Assembly (NCBI RefSeq): GCF_030646165.1
Contig: NZ_JAUTDO010000002.1
Span: 124,001 to 188,000 of the forward strand
Length of the DNA stretch: 64,000 bases
Direction: 5' to 3'
Origin: Conexibacter sp. CPCC 206217
Lineage (GTDB): Bacteria; Actinomycetota; Thermoleophilia; Solirubrobacterales; Solirubrobacteraceae
Position 1 is the first letter of the stretch. Each line of letters begins with the position of its first letter. This document shows, piece after piece, positions 40,926-47,898 of this stretch. The translations under genes were made by a program, and so were the position numbers. Below the pieces are notes generated by a model, which was given only the letters and a program-made list of their open reading frames with translations, had not been told where the DNA came from and did no database searches.

Positions 40926-41007
40926 GCGCTTCGCTCCGTGCTCGCACGGTCGCCTCCGTAGCGACCCTCACGCCAGGATGGCAGGCGCCGATGCCGCCCG
41001 CAATACC

Positions 41008-42510
41008 TCAATCGGCGTCGTAGCGGACGACGTCGACGCCCGTGAAGTGGCGGCTGGGACCTTCGCTGAAGCCGGCCGCTCTGAGCCCGTCGACCGTCGC
41101 CTCGTAACCGGGATCGGCTTCCCCGTTGAGGAACGTGTGGCTCGTGACGAGGTAGATCTGTCTGTAGCCCGCCGCCGCTCTCGCGACCGCATTCTCCGTG
41201 ATCGGGATGTAGTAGTCGTATCTGATCTCGTCGCCCGTGAAGCCAGCGGACGGATAGACCGGCGGCGGCGCTCTGTCGCGCGTGGAATCGCGGTCGAGGT
41301 AGAGCGCGAACGGGATCCGCACGTACGGCGGGTAGAACATCACGCCGTCGCCGGGCTGCGCGCTGTCGACGACGTAGGCGGTCGCGTGGCGCCAGTCCTC
41401 CTCCTGCCCCGTGCGGTACCAGCGCAGATCCGCCGCGAGGCTCACGACGACGATCAGGCCGACGAGGCCGAGCGCGAGTTGCCGCGCGCGGATGCGGTCG
41501 ATCAGCATCGCGACCAGCAGGAGCGCCGCGGGCAGGCAGACGATGAAGTACTTCGGCACGAACAACGGGCGGATCACGACCGCGACGAGCGACATCGCCA
41601 CGAGCGGGACGAGCAGCCAGCTGAGCGGCAGCGCCCAGCGCCAGACCTCGTCCGAGCGCAGCCGCGCGCCGAGCCGGCTGCGCAGCAGCAGGTAGAGCGC
41701 GACGACGACGACTGCGCCCAGCAGCACGACGGCCGCGGCCAGCGGCGGACGGTCGTGGATCTGCGTGAAGATTCTGCCGATCGGGTTGCCGGCCGCCCAC
41801 TCGACGCCCGACGACGTGTTCTGCGACAGCAGGTATGCGAACGGCAGCAGCAGCACGCCGATCGCAACGGCTGCGCCGATCAGCTTGCGCCATCTCAGCC
41901 GCTCCGGCGCGACGAAGACGAGCGAGACCGCATGCGCCGCAGGCACCAGCAGCGCGAAGAAGTGGGCGTAGACGCCGAGCGCGGCGAACAGCGAGTAGGC
42001 GAGCCACAGGCCCCACGTCTGGCGGTCCAGCGCGCGCACGAACAGCAGCGTCGCGACGGTCACCAGCAGCAGGCCGAGGATGTAGCCGCGCGCCTCCTGC
42101 GCGTAGCGGATCGCGAACGGGCAGACGGCCAGCAGCAGCGCCGCGGTCAGCGCGACACGCTCGCTCGCCAGCCGCCGCGCGACGGCATAGAGCGCCCACA
42201 CAGCGATGACGAAGAAGATCACCGACAGCAGGCGGATCCAGAACTCCGAGTCGCCGACCTCCATCCACCACGACAGCAGCAGGTGGTAGAGGCTCATGTT
42301 GCCTTCGCGTCTCTCGGTGACGTCGACGAAGCCGGACCACGGCAGCTTCGCGATCGTGATGCTCGTGCCCTCGTCGAGCCAGAAGCTGCGCGTGCCGAGC
42401 GCGATCACGCCCAGCACGGCGCTCAGCAGCAGGATCGGCGCGAGCAGATGGCGCTGCCAGGCGGACTGTGCAGGAGCGGACGACGTCACACGCTCATCCG
42501 CCGCCGTCAC
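41008..42510 (-). CDS. GT39/ArnT-like polyprenyl-sugar glycosyltransferase
   Basis: 500 residues with about ten membrane helices. The first outer loop FWLDEGTSITIAKLPW carries the DE pair used by dolichyl/polyprenyl-phosphate-mannose transferases, and YAQEARGYILGLLL matches the conserved second loop. It uses lipid-linked sugars to glycosylate proteins or glycans outside the membrane. The GTG at 42510 follows the stop of the NHL/collagen gene by nine bases with AGGAAG in between, so the two are an operon; the NHL/collagen protein could be its substrate. Confidence 0.82.
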   Translation of the reverse strand: MTAADERVTSSAPAQSAWQRHLLAPILLLSAVLGVIALGTRSFWLDEGTSITIAKLPWSGFVDVTERREGNMSLYHLLLSWWMEVGDSEFWIRLLSVIFFVIAVWALYAVARRLASERVALTAALLLAVCPFAIRYAQEARGYILGLLLVTVATLLFVRALDRQTWGLWLAYSLFAALGVYAHFFALLVPAAHAVSLVFVAPERLRWRKLIGAAVAIGVLLLPFAYLLSQNTSSGVEWAAGNPIGRIFTQIHDRPPLAAAVVLLGAVVVVALYLLLRSRLGARLRSDEVWRWALPLSWLLVPLVAMSLVAVVIRPLFVPKYFIVCLPAALLLVAMLIDRIRARQLALGLVGLIVVVSLAADLRWYRTGQEEDWRHATAYVVDSAQPGDGVMFYPPYVRIPFALYLDRDSTRDRAPPPVYPSAGFTGDEIRYDYYIPITENAVARAAAGYRQIYLVTSHTFLNGEADPGYEATVDGLRAAGFSEGPSRHFTGVDVVRYDAD

Positions 42511-42519
42511 GCGCGCTTC

Positions 42520-44577
42520 CTACTTGCTCGGACGCGGGTTCGGGACACTCTTCGTGAAGCGCACGAGCTTGCCGTCGTAGCGCCTGCCGCGCACGGTCAG
42601 CGACGCGGTGCGACCGGTGGCGCTGCGCGTGAGTCTCACGCCGACGGGCTGCACGCGGCCGCTGCGCAACGTTCTGAGCGCGCCTCTGCCGAGGATGTGC
42701 TTACGCCCCGTGACGTCGCGCAGGGCGAGCCTGACGCCCGTCAACTGGCTCGTCGATCTCAGCTGCAGCCGCACTTGCGCGCCTGCCACCAGCGGTTGTC
42801 TGGGCGCGACGGTGACGATCAGGCCGCCGGCGGGACCGCGCGCGCCGGTCGGCCCCTGATCGCCCTTCGGACCGGGAGGACCGGCGACGCCGTTGAGTCC
42901 GTTCGTCCCGTTCGTGCCGTTGGTCCCGTCCCTGCCGTTGGTCCCGTTGGTCCCGTTGGTTCCGTCGGTGCCGTTCGTCCCGTCAGCCCCGGGCGTTCCC
43001 GGGGTGCCGGGAGCGCCTGGCGCGCCAGGGGTGCCGGGAGCACCGGGCTCACCAGGGGCGCCGGGCTCACCCGGAGCGCCGGGTTCGCCGGGGGCGCCGG
43101 GCTCACCCGGGGCACCAGGCTCACCAGGAGGACCGGGCGGTCCCACGATCGGCGGCGACATGATGAAGAAGGAGACGCTTCTGATGTCGCCGACGATCGC
43201 GTCGGGGTCGATCGCGCGGACCTCGAGCGTCTGCAGGCCGCCCGGCAGCTCCGGCGTCGTGTAGTCCGCCGGGCACGTCTGCCAGGAGGTGATGCCGACG
43301 ACGCGGCACGAGAAGACCGTCGCGCCCTGCGTCGCGCTGAACGTGAACGAGGGCGTCGGATCGCTCGACAGCGCCGGGTTGGAGTCGCCGATCGTCGTGA
43401 CCGGCTTGACCGCGTTGAAGCGCACGACGCGGAAGTTCTTCGAGTCGTCGACGAGCATGTCGCCGTCGGGCAGGATGTACGCGTCGCGCGGCTCGTTCAG
43501 CGCCCCGACCGTTGACCCGGCCGACGATATCGTCGCGAGGGGTCTGTCGTCGGGCCCGAACTTCTGGATCCGGTTGCTGTCGCGGTCGGCGACGTAGACG
43601 TAGCCGTACTGGTCGACGGCGATGCCGTGCGGCGTGCCGAGCTGGCCGAAGCCGGAGCCTCTCATGCCTCTCTGGCAGACCGTCGTGCACTGCTGGAACG
43701 CGGCGGTGCCGTCGATCACGCCCCAGCCGTTGGCGCGAACGAAATCGCCGTCCTCGGTGAAGCGCAGGTAGCGGTTGTTGTTGCGGTCGGTCGCGACGAT
43801 GTCGCCCGTCGTCGGATCGACCGCGACCGCGCGCGGGATGTCGAACTGGCCGGGGCCGGTGCCGGTGCTGCCGAATGCGAGCAGCGGCTCGGCGTTCTTC
43901 GTCAGCACCTGCAGGCGGTTGGTGCCGGTGTCGGAGATGACGATCCGGCCGTCGGCGTAGAAGTCGAGGCCGGTCGGACCGGCGAACTGGCCGGAGCCGG
44001 TGCCCGGGATGCCGGTCTGGCAGGTCGTCGTGCAGACCTGGCGCTGGGCGGCGCCGTTCTGGACGCCCCAGCCGACCGCCGACATGAAGCGCCCGTTGGG
44101 CGCGTAGCGCGCGAGCCGGCTGTTGCCGTCGTCGGTCGCCCAGACGGTCCCGTCGGGCGCGACCTTCGTCGTGCCGACCTCGCCGATCTGCCCGGCGGCC
44201 GCGCCGCTTCTGCCGAGCTGGCAGTTGGAGGTGCAGATCTGCGCGCTTGCGCCGCCGTCGCGCACGCCCCAGCCCCAGGTGCTGATCGGGTCGCCGGTCG
44301 CGCTGAACTTGTTGATGCGGTAGCCGATCACGTCGGGGACGTAGACGTTGCCCGACGCGTCCGCGCCGAGGAAGCCGGCGACGTCCGTGAACTGACCGAG
44401 GCCGGTGCCGTAGCCGCCGAACGCGTACGCCGCGTCGTAGCGCGCCTGCGCCGAGGCGCAGGCCGCGAGCAGCGCGACTGCGGCCAGCAACGCCGTGAAG
44501 AGCACGCGCAGCGGGCGATGTCGTCCGCGGGCGGTCCGTCGCCGACGCGAGCTGGCTGGTCTGTCCGCGGCATCCAT
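42520..44577 (-). CDS. secreted NHL-repeat protein with collagen-like domain
   Basis: 685 residues. Signal sequence with a hydrophobic core at about 25-40; either cleaved after AQA or lipidated at C40. Six NHL/beta-propeller blades follow (e.g. [23 protein letters not shown]), and three of the inter-blade loops share a GWGV-x-(D/N)G-x4-Q-x-C-T-x2-C-Q-x-G cysteine motif. A beta-sandwich segment ([14 protein letters not shown]) leads to about 100 residues of Gly-X-Y collagen repeats (about 479-580), then a basic ~95-residue C-terminal module. Probably an extracellular structural or adhesive protein. I chose the ATG at 44577; 44592 is possible. Confidence 0.82.
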   Translation of the reverse strand: MDAADRPASSRRRRTARGRHRPLRVLFTALLAAVALLAACASAQARYDAAYAFGGYGTGLGQFTDVAGFLGADASGNVYVPDVIGYRINKFSATGDPISTWGWGVRDGGASAQICTSNCQLGRSGAAAGQIGEVGTTKVAPDGTVWATDDGNSRLARYAPNGRFMSAVGWGVQNGAAQRQVCTTTCQTGIPGTGSGQFAGPTGLDFYADGRIVISDTGTNRLQVLTKNAEPLLAFGSTGTGPGQFDIPRAVAVDPTTGDIVATDRNNNRYLRFTEDGDFVRANGWGVIDGTAAFQQCTTVCQRGMRGSGFGQLGTPHGIAVDQYGYVYVADRDSNRIQKFGPDDRPLATISSAGSTVGALNEPRDAYILPDGDMLVDDSKNFRVVRFNAVKPVTTIGDSNPALSSDPTPSFTFSATQGATVFSCRVVGITSWQTCPADYTTPELPGGLQTLEVRAIDPDAIVGDIRSVSFFIMSPPIVGPPGPPGEPGAPGEPGAPGEPGAPGEPGAPGEPGAPGTPGAPGAPGTPGTPGADGTNGTDGTNGTNGTNGRDGTNGTNGTNGLNGVAGPPGPKGDQGPTGARGPAGGLIVTVAPRQPLVAGAQVRLQLRSTSQLTGVRLALRDVTGRKHILGRGALRTLRSGRVQPVGVRLTRSATGRTASLTVRGRRYDGKLVRFTKSVPNPRPSK
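42835..43146 (-). repeat. collagen-like Gly-X-Y repeat tract
   Basis: GEPGAPG units are followed by GTNGTDG/GTNGTNG units and end in [13 protein letters not shown]. The DNA is a short-period tandem repeat and may vary in length between strains. Confidence 0.85.
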
Positions 44578-44890
44578 ACGCAGACACGGCATTGTAGGCC
44601 ACGATTGCCGCAGTCGCGCCCTCAATCGTCCTTTGTCTGGACGAACAGCGGGTCGCGAGCCGGTTTCCAGATGGACTGGCACGTTCGCGAAAGCTTCGCC
44701 ATCGGGCCAAGGTGACCTGCCGCGCACTCCCGCATCATGCTTTTCATCTCCTCCTCTGAAGGGTCGGGTCCAGGCAACAGGATCCGGCCCTTCGCCCATC
44801 TTGCGGTGTGGTCCGTTGCGGGAAGTCGGAGGGATGCGTGAGGCGCGGCGGGGTCAGGTTCCGGGGCCTGACCCCGCTCGTCGCTCGCGC
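44578..44890. other. 313-base intergenic region
   Basis: It holds a TACAAT hexamer near 44591-44596 (minus strand) that may serve the NHL/collagen gene and the terminator hairpin at 44848-44877. No gene is supported in the remainder, where reading frames lack start or family features. Confidence 0.5.
44848..44877 (-). terminator. strong hairpin after the 45718-44891 gene
   Basis: A perfect 11-bp stem (GCGGGGTCAGG / CCTGACCCCGC) with an 8-base loop starts 13 bases past the stop of the secreted-protein gene on the minus strand. There is no T-run. Confidence 0.65.
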
Positions 44891-45718
44891 TCAGGCCGAC
44901 CCGGTCACCGAGGGCGGGAAGCCGGGCGGGAACGGCGGCGCCTGACCGCAGCCGAGGAACGCGTCGCTGGTGACCGGCGCGATCGTGCGGAAGCTGAACT
45001 CGCCGCGCACGACCACGAGCGCGCCCGGCGGACAGGTCATCGCCTCGATGAAGCCGCGTCTCTCGGCACGTCCATGCACGCGTCTGGTCGCCGTCATGCC
45101 ACCGACGGTCGCGCGAAACTGTCTCAGCGAGGTGACCATGCCGTCGGTCAACTCCTGCAGCCCGTCCGGGACCGGCAACGTGAGACGGAAGCCGTATCTG
45201 CCGCCGCGCAACTGGTCGAACGGCGCGTCGATCAACTCGCGGATCAGGACGGGGTTGTCAGCGCTGAAGTAGAACAGCATCGAGTGGCCGCCGCGGCTGT
45301 TGTAGACGTCCATTCTGAGTCTCGCGGTGACGCTGATCGCGGTGCCGAACGCCCACCCGCTGCCGATCTTCGAGCCGCGCGGGCAGGCGCGCGGCGCGCC
45401 GCGCAGCGCCGCCAGCAGTCTTGCTCTGCAACTCGGGAACCAACTGCCGTTCACGCGCGCGCCGTGCGTGAACCACAGCACGATTCTTCTCGTCGTGGCC
45501 GGGTACTGGTCGTCGATGTCGTCGCCGACGACGCGACCCTCCATCGTCAGCCGCACGTTCTGCGGGGTCGTCGGGAAACCTGTGATCGCCGGCGTCACGA
45601 CGCCGCTCAGCGCGACCGACGTTCTCGCGTGCGCGGGCGCGGAGACGGCTGCGACTGCCGCGCACGTCAGCACCGGCACCAGGAGGACGACGACGCGGCC
45701 GGAATGGAAAACGCGCAT
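44891..45718 (-). CDS. secreted protein of unknown function
   Basis: 275 residues. Signal peptide at about 1-31 (cut after AHA). The mature part is beta-rich with SCRARLLAALRGAPRACPRGSKIGSGWA near residues 95-122, and a late TCPPGALVVVRGEFSFR segment; its four or so cysteines may form disulfides. I do not recognise the family beyond a resemblance to secreted proteins of Solirubrobacterales. Many arginines use AGA. The ATG has TAGGAT six bases upstream. It ends at a strong hairpin. Confidence 0.7.
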   Translation of the reverse strand: MRVFHSGRVVVLLVPVLTCAAVAAVSAPAHARTSVALSGVVTPAITGFPTTPQNVRLTMEGRVVGDDIDDQYPATTRRIVLWFTHGARVNGSWFPSCRARLLAALRGAPRACPRGSKIGSGWAFGTAISVTARLRMDVYNSRGGHSMLFYFSADNPVLIRELIDAPFDQLRGGRYGFRLTLPVPDGLQELTDGMVTSLRQFRATVGGMTATRRVHGRAERRGFIEAMTCPPGALVVVRGEFSFRTIAPVTSDAFLGCGQAPPFPPGFPPSVTGSA

Positions 45719-45724
45719 GTACCG

Positions 45725-45730
45725 ATCCTA
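45725..45730 (-). promoter_or_regulatory. TAGGAT -10-like hexamer of the 45718 gene
   Basis: TAGGAT on the minus strand ends six bases before the ATG at 45718. Confidence 0.4.
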
Positions 45731-45899
45731 ACGTCGCACCGCAAGCCAGTGTGAGAAGCATCGATAGCTCCCGGCAATTCGCTACGCTCGCGGTGCCGGC
45801 GATCGAACACCACCCGCGGCCGAATGCGTCCCGACGAGGAGTATCGTAAGGGTGCCCTCATGGAGTGGTGGACGGGCGATGAAAGGAGCGTGACCGACG

Positions 45900-46574
45900 A
45901 TGGCGACCTACCCGCGACGCGAAGAGCTGACCGGCCTGAGACGGTCCGAGGTGCTGAAGGCCTCGCCGCGCATGTTCGAGTCGAACCTGCTCGACAGGCT
46001 GTCGCGCGTGCACTGGAGCGTGCCGGCCTTCATCTTCGGTCCCGCGATCGCGATCGCGCTCGTGCTGTCGTTCCAGCAGATGGCCGTGTGGCAGGTCCCG
46101 CTGTTCGCCGTCGGCGGCTACGTCTTCTGGACGCTGACCGAGTACTGGCTGCACCGGATCGTCTTCCACTTCGAGCCCGAGGAGGGCGTCGGGGCGCGGC
46201 TGCACTGGATCATCCACGGCGTCCACCACGACCACCCCAACGATCCGCTGCGGCTCGTGATGCCGCCGTCGGTCAGCGTGCCGCTCGCCGCGCTCTTCTT
46301 CGCGCTGTTCGTGGTCGTGCTCGGCCAGCCCGACGCGTACGCCGCGTCGGCCGGCTTCTGGAGCGGCTACCTCTTCTACGACCTGACGCATTACTACCTC
46401 CATCACCTGCCCGGCGGCCGCAAGCCGACGGCGTGGCTGCCACGCAAGCTGCACGAGGCGCACATGCGTCATCACTTCAAGGAGCACGACAAGGGCTACG
46501 GCGTCAGCGCGCCGTTCTGGGACCACGTTTTCGGCACCGCTACCGGAGCTTCACGGCGGATTCCAACAAAGTGA
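45900..46574 (+). CDS. fatty acid hydroxylase/sterol desaturase superfamily membrane protein
   Basis: 224 residues. Four hydrophobic stretches and a di-iron histidine set: HRIVFH, HGVHHDHP, HYYLHH and HMRHHFKEHDKGYGVS. Size and spacing fit the fatty acid 2-hydroxylase branch. The lipid substrate is unknown. The ATG at 45900 has AAAGGAG eleven bases upstream, making it one of the few genes here with a clear ribosome-binding site. It ends two bases before a 22-bp palindrome that probably serves as terminator. Confidence 0.87.
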   Translation: MATYPRREELTGLRRSEVLKASPRMFESNLLDRLSRVHWSVPAFIFGPAIAIALVLSFQQMAVWQVPLFAVGGYVFWTLTEYWLHRIVFHFEPEEGVGARLHWIIHGVHHDHPNDPLRLVMPPSVSVPLAALFFALFVVVLGQPDAYAASAGFWSGYLFYDLTHYYLHHLPGGRKPTAWLPRKLHEAHMRHHFKEHDKGYGVSAPFWDHVFGTATGASRRIPTK

Positions 46575-46576
46575 TA

Positions 46577-46598
46577 GCGCCTGTCGTACGACAGGCGC
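46577..46598. repeat. 22-bp perfect palindrome (element 1, likely terminator)
   Basis: Centred on TCGTACGA and followed by CATCGCC and then a pyrimidine-rich CTTTCTTTTTCC run, so it can act as terminator for the hydroxylase gene. Its core and right flank (GTCGTACGAC, then GCGCCATCGCC) recur at 46872-46901 on the other side of the ribbon-helix-helix gene. Confidence 0.75.
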
Positions 46599-46629
46599 CA
46601 TCGCCCCTTTCTTTTTCCGGTTCACGGTC

Positions 46630-46635
46630 TAGCGT
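46630..46635 (+). promoter_or_regulatory. TAGCGT -10-like hexamer of the RHH gene
   Basis: TAGCGT ends six bases before the GTG at 46642. Confidence 0.4.
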
Positions 46636-46641
46636 GGGCGC

Positions 46642-46869
46642 GTGCACACGACGACCGTCCGTTTCTCGGGCGAGACCTGGACCCAGCTGAAGGAGGTGTG
46701 CGAGCGGGATGGCATCGCCACCGCTCAGTACATCCGCGAGGCGACGATCGCGCGACTCGCGCAGAGCGCGAGGCTGCCCCAGGTCGAGCGTCAGGACCGC
46801 GAACTGGACGAGCTGCGAGGACGCGTCGAGCGGATCGAGCGCGCGCTCCAGCGCCGCATCCCTCGTTGA
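46642..46869 (+). CDS. small ribbon-helix-helix-type protein
   Basis: 75 residues. The N-terminus HTTTVRFSGETWTQLKEVCERDG has the beta-strand then helix pattern of MetJ/Arc/CopG regulators, with AQYIREATIARLAQ as the second helix. The C-terminal ~35 residues form a charged coiled-coil-like helix (ELDELRGRVERIERAL). It could be a stand-alone regulator or an antitoxin without its toxin. No toxin-like neighbour is seen. It is flanked by two related palindromes that could be its operators. Confidence 0.65.
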   Translation: MHTTTVRFSGETWTQLKEVCERDGIATAQYIREATIARLAQSARLPQVERQDRELDELRGRVERIERALQRRIPR

Positions 46870-46871
46870 TC

Positions 46872-46901
46872 GATGGCGTCGGTCGTACGACGTGCGCCAT
46901 C
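46872..46901. repeat. 30-bp interrupted palindrome (element 2)
   Basis: Arms GATGGCG and CGCCATC flank the core GTCGTACGAC. It starts three bases after the ribbon-helix-helix stop. It shares GTCGTACGAC-N2-GCGCCATCGCC with element 1 upstream of the gene. Confidence 0.7.
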
Positions 46902-46984
46902 GCCGTTGGCGACGCTCCGGAAGTGAAGTAGCTTCGCGGTCGTCGTGGCGCTCGGCCGTGGCTCGCGGCGACGCGAAGCCACTG

Positions 46985-47007
46985 CCCGCCGTCTCCCCCA
47001 CGGCGGG
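46985..47007. repeat. hairpin CCCGCCGT/ACGGCGGG
   Basis: An 8-bp stem with a 7-base loop in the 270-base gap between the RHH gene and the convergent GntR gene. It may add to termination; no gene is supported in this gap. Confidence 0.4.
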
Positions 47008-47038
47008 TGCCGACCGAGCGCAGCGACCGCCATGCTGT

Positions 47039-47080
47039 GGCACTCCGGCTCCGATCTCCCCTATGAGGAGCCGGAGTGCC
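47039..47080. terminator. 14-bp perfect hairpin downstream of the GntR gene
   Basis: GGCACTCCGGCTCC at 47039-47052 pairs fully with 47067-47080 across a 14-base loop. Its position between convergent genes suits a bidirectional terminator. Confidence 0.55.
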
Positions 47081-47139
47081 GGCGGCACGGCTTGGCTCCG
47101 GATGGAGGCTGGCTCAGGTATGACCAAGCTGCTCTTGGA

Positions 47140-47880
47140 TCACGCGTCCCGCCGCAGGAACGACAGCCGCACGTAGCGGTCGTTGACGCTCACGCGCGAG
47201 AACGCGAGCGGCTCGTGGTCGCGTGAGAAGTGCGTCTCGACGAGTTCCACGTAGGCCTCGCCCGGCGCCAGCCCGAGACCGGTCGGATCGGTCTCGCCGG
47301 CGACGCGCGGGACCAGCTCCGCGGTCGCGTAGTCGACGGGGGCGATGCAGTTGAGCGCGACGAACGTGAAGGTCGAGTCGGCCTCGCGGATCTCGGCCGG
47401 AACGACTCTGAGGCACTCCAGCGGGATCGCGTCGCTGACGCGGATGACCGGCTCGCCGCCAGCGCGCAACAGCCGCCGCACCAGCAGGCAGGCGGTGTCG
47501 GGCTCGACCCCGAGCGGTTCGACGGCGGCAGCGGGAACGGTCGCGAAGCGCTGCTCCTGCGGGTCGACCGACGGCTCGTGCCCGCACTGCGCGATCAGCG
47601 CTGTGAACGGGATCAGGCGGTTCAGGCGCATCGTCGACCGCAGCAGGTGCGCGTTGACGAACGTGCCGCGGCCGCGGCGGCGCGAGACGACGCCGTCGGC
47701 CTCGAGGCTCGTCAGCGCCGCGCGCAGCGTCGTGCGGCTGACGCCGACCTGCTCCGACAGCTCCGCCTCCGGCGGCAGCCGGCCGCCCGGGAACGCGTCC
47801 GACTGGATCGCCTCCAGCAGCGCGTCGCGGGCGCGCTCGGAGAGCGGACGGTTCGCAAGTCGCTGGACACGATCCGCCAT
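47140..47880 (-). CDS. GntR-family transcriptional regulator, UTRA (HutC-like) type
   Basis: 246 residues. The N-terminal winged helix (about 10-78) has RARDALLEAIQSDAFPGGRLPPEAELSEQVGVSRTTLRAALTSLEADG, the GntR signature, and RRRGRGTFV for the wing. The C-terminal ~165 residues are a UTRA-type ligand domain. It is divergent from the allophanate hydrolase gene with 18 bases between their start codons, so it very likely controls that gene and itself. The ligand is unknown; a nitrogen compound is a guess from context. Confidence 0.9.
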   Translation of the reverse strand: MADRVQRLANRPLSERARDALLEAIQSDAFPGGRLPPEAELSEQVGVSRTTLRAALTSLEADGVVSRRRGRGTFVNAHLLRSTMRLNRLIPFTALIAQCGHEPSVDPQEQRFATVPAAAVEPLGVEPDTACLLVRRLLRAGGEPVIRVSDAIPLECLRVVPAEIREADSTFTFVALNCIAPVDYATAELVPRVAGETDPTGLGLAPGEAYVELVETHFSRDHEPLAFSRVSVNDRYVRLSFLRRDA

Positions 47881-47898
47881 TGGTCATACCTTATACCA
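47881..47898. promoter_or_regulatory. 18-bp divergent control region with overlapping -10 elements and imperfect operator
   Basis: TACCTT (47887-47892) ends six bases before the allophanate hydrolase ATG, while TAAGGT (47893-47888, minus strand) ends seven bases before the GntR ATG, so the two -10 elements share five bases. The gap is bounded by TGGT and ACCA, matching the outer bases of HutC/DasR-type sites. A regulator bound here would block both promoters. Confidence 0.5.

Noticed and set aside
46642..46869. Toxin-antitoxin module built on the RHH protein
   Set aside because: No toxin-sized frame lies beside it on the same strand; the next gene is convergent GntR.
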